From assembly GCA_963748095.1 (NCBI GenBank), contig CAVVIO010000015.1, positions 1 through 64,000 of the forward strand: DNA of 64,000 bases, given 5' to 3'. The position numbers and the translations under genes are program-made. Shown here one piece after another: positions 55,260 to 63,154 of this stretch (the stretch's first letter is position 1; each line of letters starts with the position of its first letter). The DNA comes from CAVVIO01 sp963748095. Its GTDB lineage: Bacteria; Bacteroidota; Bacteroidia; Bacteroidales; UBA10428. The notes below the pieces were generated by a model that was not told where the DNA came from, searched no databases, and saw only the letters and a list, made by a program, of their open reading frames with translations.

Positions 55260-58200
55260 TTATTTCTTATACCTGTTAATTTGTTGTCTGGAATTATCAA
55301 CACTATCTGCACTTTGTTTCTTTTTTCTTTCGAAAATTCCTGTTATAGTATTCCAGTAGTTTTTTAAAAGTTCACCAAATGTATTGAATTCTTCTTTGTA
55401 TAACAAACCAAAACCCTGTGTATAAGGAGAATTTTGGTATATCATATTGTCGTTGGCTCTATTATAAGCTTTGATCTGTAATTTCCCGCTTTTATTGATT
55501 TTATAATCGACATCGAAATCACCAACAATGTTATTGGTTGAATTAGCAGTTGCATTATTTGTAACATCCACATTCCCGTTTATACTAAGGCGATCGTTCA
55601 GTAGCTGGGTGGAAAGCGCAAATTCAACCTCACGGCTGGTGATCTGGTCACCCGGGCGGTAATTGACACCAATATCAAAGTCGCTACTAATCTGCGATAA
55701 CCAGTTACTCAATTGATTAGATAACAGCTCACTCGCATTAACCCCTGAACCTGTCGCCAGGTAATTCGGATTGTTATTTTGCTGATTTGTTGGAAGGAAA
55801 CGCCCCATCACCAGTAAAGACAAGAATTGCTTGCTCAGATCCTCCTCTGAAGTAATAGAGTTCTTCACCTTATCACGTAATTGTTGGTCTGCAAAGGGCA
55901 GGTAAATATCGTATTTTATATTCGGATTCATTAATTTTCCGGTCATGTATAACTGGCAATCGATGGTGGCACGGTTTTTATAATTATTTTCATTTTCCAG
56001 AGAGGTGGATGGAAACAAATCGTATAATGAAGCTTTGGTGCGGTAAGTTGCCTGTATATCAATATCTGCGTTCACTGGATCACCTGTCCAGGTAACTTTA
56101 CTTCCCGATTCAACTTTCAGCTTTTTATTAATAACATCCTGCAGGGTGAAAAGATAATCCCCGCTGGTGATGGTATACTCTCCGTACATACTGAATTTTC
56201 CAAGAGTGTTAATCGACATATTTATGACACCGTTACCACGTCCTTTAATGATATCTCCAACTTTCGGATCGAATATCAATTGCAGTTCGGCATCCTGTGT
56301 AACGTCCAGTTCGAAATTCATTTGCATGCCCGAAAGATTTACCTTATAGTTATCAAGGTTTATTTTTTTCGCAATGGTAGAATCTTCATTATAAAAGGAA
56401 ATAAAACTGTAGTCCGATATATTTCCTTCTTCACCCAGGGGGACAAAAAAGCGTGTATTGGGCTCTGTTTTTGCTTTTACATCCAGATTAATATTTTTTG
56501 GGGTACCGGTAAATTTCACAAGGCCAGTAGCAAAAGCAGTTCCATAATACATGGAGTTGTCAGCATGAGATGTGTTGAGAAATAAAAAGTCATTTGCGTT
56601 GAGTGAAATATCGAACCTGAAATCTTTAAAATAGGTATCCCTTACAGAACCATTGACGATTGCTGAACTCCCATATTCATCAAATAATTTAAGATTATCC
56701 AGCAAAATGTTATTATTCAAGATATTTACTTTTTGTGTGAAGTTATACCTTGTTTGCAGATATTTAAAGGTGAAGATCGTTTTCTGAAGATTTATGCTTC
56801 CGTTGAGCAACGGCTGACTGATTGTACCGTTGAGCGTAAGTGTGCCGGAGGCCAGACCCCTTACATCGTCCAGCAATTTTTGCACGTAGGGGGTGATAAT
56901 ATTTAATCTCAGTTTATCAAGATCGATGGTAAAGGCCAGCGCTCCATTGTTTTTAGGAAAATAATCCCCTACTATGTTTATGGTTTTTAAATTTCCCCTT
57001 GTTGTTACTGCCTGAAGGTGAATAGCTTTTTCAATATTGTCCCACGATGAATTTATTTCGGTGAATCCCAGGTCCTCACCGTTAATTATCAGATTATCTA
57101 TTTTCAATTTTGATTTGAATAACGGATTTTCATAAATATTTGAAACACTGGCATGTCCGTCAATAATTCCATGAAATTTAAATCCCTTGTTCTTAGACAG
57201 AATATTGAGATTGTCGAGATTGAATTTATTAAAGCTTACCGTGAGACTGTCGGTTTCTTTTTTCGACAGGCGTCCATTTAATATGAACGATTGATCATTA
57301 TGATTAATAATAAAATCTTTAATAGCCAACCCGCTTGAATCATAAGTGATCTGGCTTTTATTGACTTCCCACAATGTGTCCTGTGTAATGATTGTAGAAG
57401 GCATAATATTAACAAAAACAGCCGGAATTGCTTGTTTTCCTTCAGATTTAAATGCTGCTCTGGCTATAATACTACCTTTGTAGGCGGCTGAATCCCAATT
57501 ATTCCATCTTGTAAGTACATCTATGGTGTCGTTAAAAACATTGGAATAGATCGAAAAGTTTTTAAGTGATATGCGGTTGGCTAACAACAGGTTTTCGCTT
57601 CCTGAAGTAATCGAAAAAGTGGAATCGTCGGAAGATATATTCAAGAACATTTTATTCCAGCTATTCCCTTTAAAATTTACTTGTGGTGATCGCATAAAAA
57701 AACTTAATACACTTTTTTCTGGGTCATACGATCCCCGGACAATGGTATTATCATCCAAATAATATCCCGGAAGAAAATAGTTAAAAATAGGGCGGGTTTT
57801 TTTGAATTTTATGTCGAAATTAAAATTACTATTAAAATTTGTAAAAGCGATTTTATTCGAATCTGTCAGGGCGGGAAGGTAAATATGTAAAAATTGCCGG
57901 AATGAATTTTTAGCCTCATTTATATTAAATTTACCAGTAAGATCAGCGTCAAGAAAATCGCTGCGGATTTTAAACGAGTTAGAATCGGCGTTGTTTTTAG
58001 CAATAAGATTAAAGTCATAGATCTGGATCTGATCATTATTTTTTGTAAATAGCGAATTAAGTAAAGAAATTTCACCATTCAGATTCTCCAACGAATTTCC
58101 ACGTGCATTGGCTTTGATAAAAAAAGATGCCGTATGTGTGGGATTAACCTTGTCGAAATGGAGCGTATATAAGTTGGCATGGTTCACATTTGCTGAAAAA

Positions 58201-59783
58201 TCATAGGTAGGAATCTTTTTTGAAAAATCTACTTTACCTTTGAAGTCAAGACCAATATTGGGATCCTCTATGTTGATACTTCCATTGTAAGTTTTGTTTG
58301 TCAGTTCCCCCAACAACCTTATGTTTTTATATTTATATGCATTGATTTCAATACTTTTTATGTCTCCGTTCATATTGGCATCAATGGTTTTTCCTGAAGC
58401 ACTTGTACCTTTTACCGATGCCTGAAAGGTTACTTCTCCAAGTTTTTCCGTTGACAGGAGTTTTCCGATATTGAACTTATCCATTTCCAGTTTACCATTG
58501 AAGGCAAAATGCCTTGCGGTATCCGGTTTAAACATAAGGTCCATGCTTATGTTGCCGATTTTGGTATGTAACTTGCCATAGGCTACAAAATCGGTTATAA
58601 AACCCGTGAAATTGCCCCGGTAACTGAAATTGCCAAGCTGATCCAGGTAAGGAGGCAGTTCAATTTTATTCCGTCCCGGAAGATTCAGTTTTTCTAAATC
58701 GAAAGAATTTGTGTTTAGTTCATTCAGATCGAAAACAATGAAGGTTTCTCTGATATCCGGTAAGCCAGTTAAATTTAAATTACCTGTCAGGTATGAATTT
58801 TTACCAAAGTTTAGCCTGATTTTTTGACCTTTTAAATTATTTAAATGTCCTGATATGTCTCCGGACAATTCAAATGACTGATCGGTAGATCTGAATAAAG
58901 GAGCAAAATACGCCAGATCATTCAGATTAATGTCCGATTTATCCAATTTGATATTCAGGCGTACCTTGTCATAAAGGCCGTTGTCTTTAAATGCTTGAAA
59001 GTCATTAAATTTCAACGAAATTTCCGGGGCTGAAATAGTTGATTGAGGAGTATTGATAGTAACTTCGCTGAATAATAACTGTTTATTACAAATACTGAAT
59101 TCTGCCGAAAGATGGTTTACAGTCAATCCACTTTTATCCTCGAAACTTAAATGCTTTATCTGCATATTAACCGTATCTTTTATCGGTTTAATATTTTGGA
59201 CTTCAGCATTAAAGTGGTGTAACATCAGATCTGAAAAGTTAACCCCAAAATCTTTCCCGGCACTATCGGTCCTTTTCAGGGCAACCCGGCTGTTTTTAAG
59301 TATAACTTTCTGGATTATAATTCCTTTCTTATTTTTTGAAGGAGCATTTTTATTGCCTGAAACCGCATCTATAATAAATTGCAGGTTAATGGTGCCGGTC
59401 GAATCGGTAACAAGATTTACAAAAGAATTGTCGAGTTCGATTTCTTTAATATTAATCCTGTATTTTTTTTGATTTATTAAGGATCGTAATAATTTTGAGA
59501 CTTTAACGGTTACCTGATCGGCCATCAATAATGTGTCTTTATGAGGGTCCTCAATATAAAGGGAATCTATGTTTATGGTATTGAAGAATTTTATATTTAT
59601 CGACTTTAATGTAAATTTTGCGTGCAGGTTTTCCGACAGTAAATGGAATATTTTATCTGATAAATAGTTCTGCGCACGATTACTTTGCAACAGTCCAATA
59701 CATAGAACTGACAACAAAACAATTACCAGTATTGTTAATGAAAATATTTTAACTATTTTTTTGATAATTTTGGGCTTTATCAA
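55260..59783 (-). CDS. tamB: TamB-like translocation/assembly module protein
   Basis: The 1507-residue protein has a single N-terminal membrane anchor (FSLTILVIVLLSVLCIGLLQ, about 14-33). A long periplasmic beta-rich body of repeating 20-30 residue strands follows, with a C-terminal DUF490/TamB domain (about 1130-1470, SGDYLFTLQDVINKKL and LMGRFLP), typical of AsmA-superfamily bridges. These proteins span the periplasm and move phospholipids and/or help assemble outer-membrane proteins. The start codon is a TTG at 59783 with no upstream in-frame ATG in the open stretch. It reads divergently from tsaD with 76 bp between starts and leads into exbB. The length is normal for Bacteroidota (about 1450-1700). 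Confidence 0.9.
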   Translation of the reverse strand: MIKPKIIKKIVKIFSLTILVIVLLSVLCIGLLQSNRAQNYLSDKIFHLLSENLHAKFTLKSINIKFFNTINIDSLYIEDPHKDTLLMADQVTVKVSKLLRSLINQKKYRINIKEIELDNSFVNLVTDSTGTINLQFIIDAVSGNKNAPSKNKKGIIIQKVILKNSRVALKRTDSAGKDFGVNFSDLMLHHFNAEVQNIKPIKDTVNMQIKHLSFEDKSGLTVNHLSAEFSICNKQLLFSEVTINTPQSTISAPEISLKFNDFQAFKDNGLYDKVRLNIKLDKSDINLNDLAYFAPLFRSTDQSFELSGDISGHLNNLKGQKIRLNFGKNSYLTGNLNLTGLPDIRETFIVFDLNELNTNSFDLEKLNLPGRNKIELPPYLDQLGNFSYRGNFTGFITDFVAYGKLHTKIGNISMDLMFKPDTARHFAFNGKLEMDKFNIGKLLSTEKLGEVTFQASVKGTSASGKTIDANMNGDIKSIEINAYKYKNIRLLGELTNKTYNGSINIEDPNIGLDFKGKVDFSKKIPTYDFSANVNHANLYTLHFDKVNPTHTASFFIKANARGNSLENLNGEISLLNSLFTKNNDQIQIYDFNLIAKNNADSNSFKIRSDFLDADLTGKFNINEAKNSFRQFLHIYLPALTDSNKIAFTNFNSNFNFDIKFKKTRPIFNYFLPGYYLDDNTIVRGSYDPEKSVLSFFMRSPQVNFKGNSWNKMFLNISSDDSTFSITSGSENLLLANRISLKNFSIYSNVFNDTIDVLTRWNNWDSAAYKGSIIARAAFKSEGKQAIPAVFVNIMPSTIITQDTLWEVNKSQITYDSSGLAIKDFIINHNDQSFILNGRLSKKETDSLTVSFNKFNLDNLNILSKNKGFKFHGIIDGHASVSNIYENPLFKSKLKIDNLIINGEDLGFTEINSSWDNIEKAIHLQAVTTRGNLKTINIVGDYFPKNNGALAFTIDLDKLRLNIITPYVQKLLDDVRGLASGTLTLNGTISQPLLNGSINLQKTIFTFKYLQTRYNFTQKVNILNNNILLDNLKLFDEYGSSAIVNGSVRDTYFKDFRFDISLNANDFLFLNTSHADNSMYYGTAFATGLVKFTGTPKNINLDVKAKTEPNTRFFVPLGEEGNISDYSFISFYNEDSTIAKKINLDNYKVNLSGMQMNFELDVTQDAELQLIFDPKVGDIIKGRGNGVINMSINTLGKFSMYGEYTITSGDYLFTLQDVINKKLKVESGSKVTWTGDPVNADIDIQATYRTKASLYDLFPSTSLENENNYKNRATIDCQLYMTGKLMNPNIKYDIYLPFADQQLRDKVKNSITSEEDLSKQFLSLLVMGRFLPTNQQNNNPNYLATGSGVNASELLSNQLSNWLSQISSDFDIGVNYRPGDQITSREVEFALSTQLLNDRLSINGNVDVTNNATANSTNNIVGDFDVDYKINKSGKLQIKAYNRANDNMIYQNSPYTQGFGLLYKEEFNTFGELLKNYWNTITGIFERKKKQSADSVDNSRQQINRYKK

Positions 59784-59859
59784 TACAACGCAAAAGAAAT
59801 AAAAAAAGTTTAATCTACAGCCCTAATGTTCAAATAAATGAGTGTTAAAACAAAAGAAA

Positions 59860-60879
59860 ATGGATATTACAATTCTTGGGATCGAATCTTCGTGTGATGA
59901 TACATCGGCTGCCATCTATAAAAACGGTTATATTTGTTCTAATAAAATTGCTAATCAGGAGCTGCATAAAAAATATGGAGGAGTAGTACCTGAGCTGGCT
60001 TCGAGAGCACATCAGCAAAATATTATTCCGGTGGTGGAACAAGCCATAAAAGAGGCAGACATTAAAACCGATGAAATAAGTGCTGTTGCTTTTACGCGTG
60101 GCCCCGGATTAATGGGAGCTTTACTGGTGGGGACATCTTTTGCAAAAGGTTTCTCCATTTCAAAAAACATCCCGCTTATAGAAGTAAATCATCTACAGGC
60201 GCACATACTATCCCTTTTTATTCAGCGTGACGGAGAATCCAAAAAGGTACCGGAATTCCCATTCTTATGCCTTCTTGTTTCCGGCGGGCATACACAAATA
60301 GTGGTGGTAAGAGATTACCTGGATATGGAAATTATTGGTCAAACCATTGATGACGCTGCTGGTGAAGCTTTTGATAAATGTGCAAAAGTAATGGGGTTAC
60401 CGTATCCGGGAGGCCCGTATATCGACAAACTTGCAAAAGAAGGAAATCCACATGCTTTTTCTTTTAACAAGCCTGTTATTAAAGATCTCGATTTTAGTTT
60501 CAGCGGACTGAAAACTTCTTTTTTATATTTTCTAAGAGATCAGATGTCTGTCGATGATAAATTTATTGAAAAAAATAAAAATGATATTTGTGCTTCTATA
60601 CAAAATACTATTATTGACATCCTTATGGATAAACTCGTAAAAGCAACTAAAAAAACAGGGATTAAAGAAATTGCTATAGCCGGAGGCGTTTCTGCCAATT
60701 CAGGATTAAAAAATGCGTTAATCCGGCATGGTGAAAAATATAGCTGGAACGTTTATATTCCTGAATTACAGTATTCGACAGATAATGCGGGAATGATAGC
60801 AATTACTGGATATTATAAATACCTTGCTCATAAGTTCACTTCACTTAATGTTTCTCCGTTTGCCAGGCATAAAATATAA
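59860..60879 (+). CDS. tsaD: tRNA N6-adenosine threonylcarbamoyltransferase
   Basis: The 339-residue enzyme transfers threonylcarbamoyl from TC-AMP to A37 of ANN-decoding tRNAs, with TsaB and TsaE. The ASKHA fold is shown by GIESSCDDTSAA, the metal histidines in VNHLQAH (His111, His115), FLCLLVSGGHTQ, and DDAAGEAFDK, AGGVSANSGL and the C-terminal TDNAGMIA with the metal Asp. I start at ATG 59860 (MDITILGIESS); the GTG 18 bp upstream gives a basic extension and is less likely. Divergent from tamB. Confidence 0.96.
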   Translation: MDITILGIESSCDDTSAAIYKNGYICSNKIANQELHKKYGGVVPELASRAHQQNIIPVVEQAIKEADIKTDEISAVAFTRGPGLMGALLVGTSFAKGFSISKNIPLIEVNHLQAHILSLFIQRDGESKKVPEFPFLCLLVSGGHTQIVVVRDYLDMEIIGQTIDDAAGEAFDKCAKVMGLPYPGGPYIDKLAKEGNPHAFSFNKPVIKDLDFSFSGLKTSFLYFLRDQMSVDDKFIEKNKNDICASIQNTIIDILMDKLVKATKKTGIKEIAIAGGVSANSGLKNALIRHGEKYSWNVYIPELQYSTDNAGMIAITGYYKYLAHKFTSLNVSPFARHKI

Positions 60880-61178
60880 TCCTTTTATAGGACTCCATTA
60901 AGAGTAAAAACTACTTTCGAGTTAAAATCGATTTTTATGATTGTGTCAATTTATATTAGCCCGGATAAAATTATCTTTAATAATTTAGTATTGCCATAAA
61001 AAATCTGGTTGTTAATCAAATGTTAAAATTACGATACCAATTCTAAATTATATTTGTTATACTTGTTAATAAATATTGATTTCAGACACTAATTTTTAAG
61101 CTATCTTTGGTTCGTGTTGATTATATGCATTTTATAAATTTATAAATTTATAGTATATTTAGAGTTATTTTAAATTGT
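60880..61178. other. AT-rich intergenic region, no gene recognised
   Basis: The 299 bp hold no frame. The right half contains short AT repeats (ataaatttataaatttata, 61133-61151) and a -7 box at 61102-61109. Confidence 0.5.
61102..61109 (+). promoter_or_regulatory. Candidate -7 box for the SiaC-like gene
   Basis: TATCTTTG fits the TAnnTTTG consensus and lies 69 bp upstream of the start codon. No perfect TTTG -33 element is at the usual 18-20 bp distance. Confidence 0.4.
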
Positions 61179-61553
61179 ATGGATAACCTACTAATTGAAA
61201 GTACAAAAAAAACACCCGAAGTGTTTTTTAGCACTGATGGGCGTATTAAGATTAGTGGGAGATCTATACCAGAAGATGCCACTAAATTTTATGATGATTT
61301 GTACGAATGGGTATACTATTACTGTCTGGAACCAAGTGAAACAACAACTGTTGACATCGAACTTGAATATTTTAACAGCGGATCATCAAAAGCTCTGCTT
61401 CATATATTAAGGGCATTGGTCGACGTTTCTAAACATGGGCATAAACTAACAATTAACTGGTACTACGAAGTGGGTGATGATGACATAATGGAACGTGGTG
61501 AGTATTATGAATCTATCCTTGAAACGAAGTTCAATTTTATCGAAACCGAATAA
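61179..61553 (+). CDS. SiaC family regulatory phosphoprotein (DUF1987)
   Basis: The 124-residue protein matches the SiaC/DUF1987 family: PEVFFSTDGRIKISGRSIPED at the start, YEWVYYY, the region LEYFNSGSSKALLHIL that holds the phosphoacceptor in characterised SiaC (Ser/Thr near residue 67-70 here serine), and INWYYEVGDDDIMERGE. In Pseudomonas SiaC is phosphorylated by the kinase SiaB and dephosphorylated by SiaA, and unphosphorylated SiaC activates a diguanylate cyclase. No SiaA, SiaB or GGDEF gene is in the window, so the partner here is unknown. Cytoplasmic. Single gene with its own likely promoter. Confidence 0.85.
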   Translation: MDNLLIESTKKTPEVFFSTDGRIKISGRSIPEDATKFYDDLYEWVYYYCLEPSETTTVDIELEYFNSGSSKALLHILRALVDVSKHGHKLTINWYYEVGDDDIMERGEYYESILETKFNFIETE

Positions 61554-61744
61554 ATATTATCCCTCCTTTAAAATACTTCCTGCTATTACCTTTTAGATCA
61601 ATGTTTTATAGATATAAAAATGCATTACAAGCATTTTCATGTATCATAATAGTCAAAAATTCCGTTTAAATTGATTTGAGTTGATATTCTTTCAGCAACA
61701 GTTGCTGTAATTTTTTTATTTTTACAATTATCTGTAAAATCTTG

Positions 61745-62575
61745 ATGAAAGCATTTAAAATCAGTTTAATGATCCTTTTCGGATCAGTTTGTATTTCTCC
61801 CGCAACCATATATGCTCAAAATAACGGTTGTACAATAACCAATACATCCTTTGCCAGTGGTGAAGAATTATCATATGTTATATCATACAACTGGTTTATC
61901 GTATACACCGAAGTTGGTATGGTGAATTTCAGTGTTAAGGACGAGCCGATTTTTGGTAAGCCATCATTGCATCTCCTTGGTGAAGGTAATACTTATAAGG
62001 CCTGGGATTTGTTCTTTAAAGTGCGTGACCGGTACGAAAGCTGGGTCAACCCCGAAACCCTGGAGCCTTATTATTTCAAACGTCACGTAAGGGAGGGAAA
62101 CTATAAAATGGATCTGGAATATACCCTAAACAGTAAAGATACACTTGCATACAGTAAATATAAGTCGAACGATAATCCTGTTGAGATTGATACTCTTAAA
62201 GTTAAACCATGCATATACGATTTAATTACAAGTTTATATTATGCACGGAATATTGATTTTTCGAAGTACCAGATAAATGATACGATTCCAATGCGTGTTC
62301 TTTTGGACAGGCAGGTATATAATCTTTATTTCAGGTATAAAGGTATCGAACGAATTAAGATCAGACATGTCGGTGAATTCGAATGTATAAAGTTTTCTAT
62401 ACTTTTAGTGGAAGGTACTGTTTTTCATGCAGGGGAAGATATGCAGGTTTGGGTAACCAATGACAAAAATCGCATACCTGTTTACCTTGAATCTCCCATT
62501 TTGGTGGGCTCAGTTAAAGCATATCTTAATTCTTACAAGGGATTAAGATATCCCATGACTGCCAAGTTGAAATAA
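61745..62575 (+). CDS. DUF3108 secreted protein
   Basis: The 276-residue product has a signal peptide (FKISLMILFGSVCISPATIYAQ) and then a beta-rich domain like DUF3108 (about 30-270): GEELSYVISYNWF, the DRYESWVNPETLEP strand-turn, and DKNRIPVYLESPILVGSV near the C-terminus. DUF3108 proteins are exported beta-barrel-like or periplasmic lipid-carrier-like proteins of unknown function in Bacteroidota. The start is ATG 61745; a TTG three bases upstream is also open but less likely. Confidence 0.8.
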   Translation: MKAFKISLMILFGSVCISPATIYAQNNGCTITNTSFASGEELSYVISYNWFIVYTEVGMVNFSVKDEPIFGKPSLHLLGEGNTYKAWDLFFKVRDRYESWVNPETLEPYYFKRHVREGNYKMDLEYTLNSKDTLAYSKYKSNDNPVEIDTLKVKPCIYDLITSLYYARNIDFSKYQINDTIPMRVLLDRQVYNLYFRYKGIERIKIRHVGEFECIKFSILLVEGTVFHAGEDMQVWVTNDKNRIPVYLESPILVGSVKAYLNSYKGLRYPMTAKLK

Positions 62576-62612
62576 ATCAGAAAACAATATTATAATAAAT
62601 TCTGAAGATGAA

Positions 62613-62643
62613 GTGCTTATTTAAAATGATGTTAAATAAGCAC
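62613..62643. terminator. Stem-loop after the DUF3108 gene
   Basis: Perfect 12-bp arms gtgcttatttaa and ttaaataagcac with a seven-base loop. No long T-tract follows directly on the plus strand, so it may be a weak terminator or an mRNA-stability hairpin. It separates the DUF3108 gene from the rseC-rnf promoter region. Confidence 0.5.
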
Positions 62644-62692
62644 AATCTATTAAAAACTGCTAAAAAGCAATTTTTTCTTGCCTAAACATATT

Positions 62693-62700
62693 TAAATTTG
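62693..62700 (+). promoter_or_regulatory. Candidate -7 box of the rseC-rnf operon
   Basis: TAAATTTG fits TAnnTTTG and lies 14 bp before the ATG at 62715 (26 bp before the alternative ATG 62727). The mRNA leader would be very short. No clear -33 element. Confidence 0.4.
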
Positions 62701-62714
62701 TGCGACTTAAAATC

Positions 62715-63151
62715 ATGGACAGGTCAATGAATACATCAAGTTGCGTTGAACAAAAGGGTACAATAGAGGAGATTAAAGATGGGAGTTGTGAAGGTAAATC
62801 TCCTGTCTGTATTCTGCATGTGCCTCTTGCCATGCCAAAGGAGCCTGTTCTATGTTAGACATCCAGAATAAAATCATTGATATATACGAATCGGGGAAAG
62901 ATTATAAAACAGGAGAGGTTGTGAATATTATCATGCGGCAGTCGCTGGGCTATAAAGCAATGCTGCTTGCCTATGGTCTGCCATTTTTACTTGTGCTGGC
63001 AGCACTTATTATTTTAACATCTTTGCATGTAAATGAATTAATTGCAGGTCTGGGATCCCTTTCACTTTTAATACCATATTACCTGGCCATTTATTTTTTC
63101 AGGGACAATTTGCAAAAAACTTTTACATTTACGATAAGAAAAATTAACTGA
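62715..63151 (+). CDS. rseC: RseC/MucC family redox regulator (reading frame interrupted twice)
   Basis: The locus encodes one RseC-like protein of about 144 residues split over three frames. Part one runs MDRSMNTSSCVEQKGTIEEI to KDG. Part two reads VKVNLLSV, and part three SACASCHAKGACSMLDIQNK through two membrane helices (MLLAYGLPFLLVLAALIILT, LSLLIPYYLAIYFF) to 63151. One extra T in the tt at about 62782-62783 (agttgtg) and one in the tt of gtattctg at about 62809-62810 explain both breaks; without them the length is a multiple of three. The four-cysteine SACASCHAKGAC motif is the RseC hallmark and may hold a metal or Fe-S site. In Bacteroidota it leads the rnf operon; RnfB starts 3 bp after the stop. 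Start could be 62715 or 62727. Calling only 62852-63151 as a gene misses the cysteine motif. Confidence 0.82.
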
Positions 63152-63154
63152 GAA

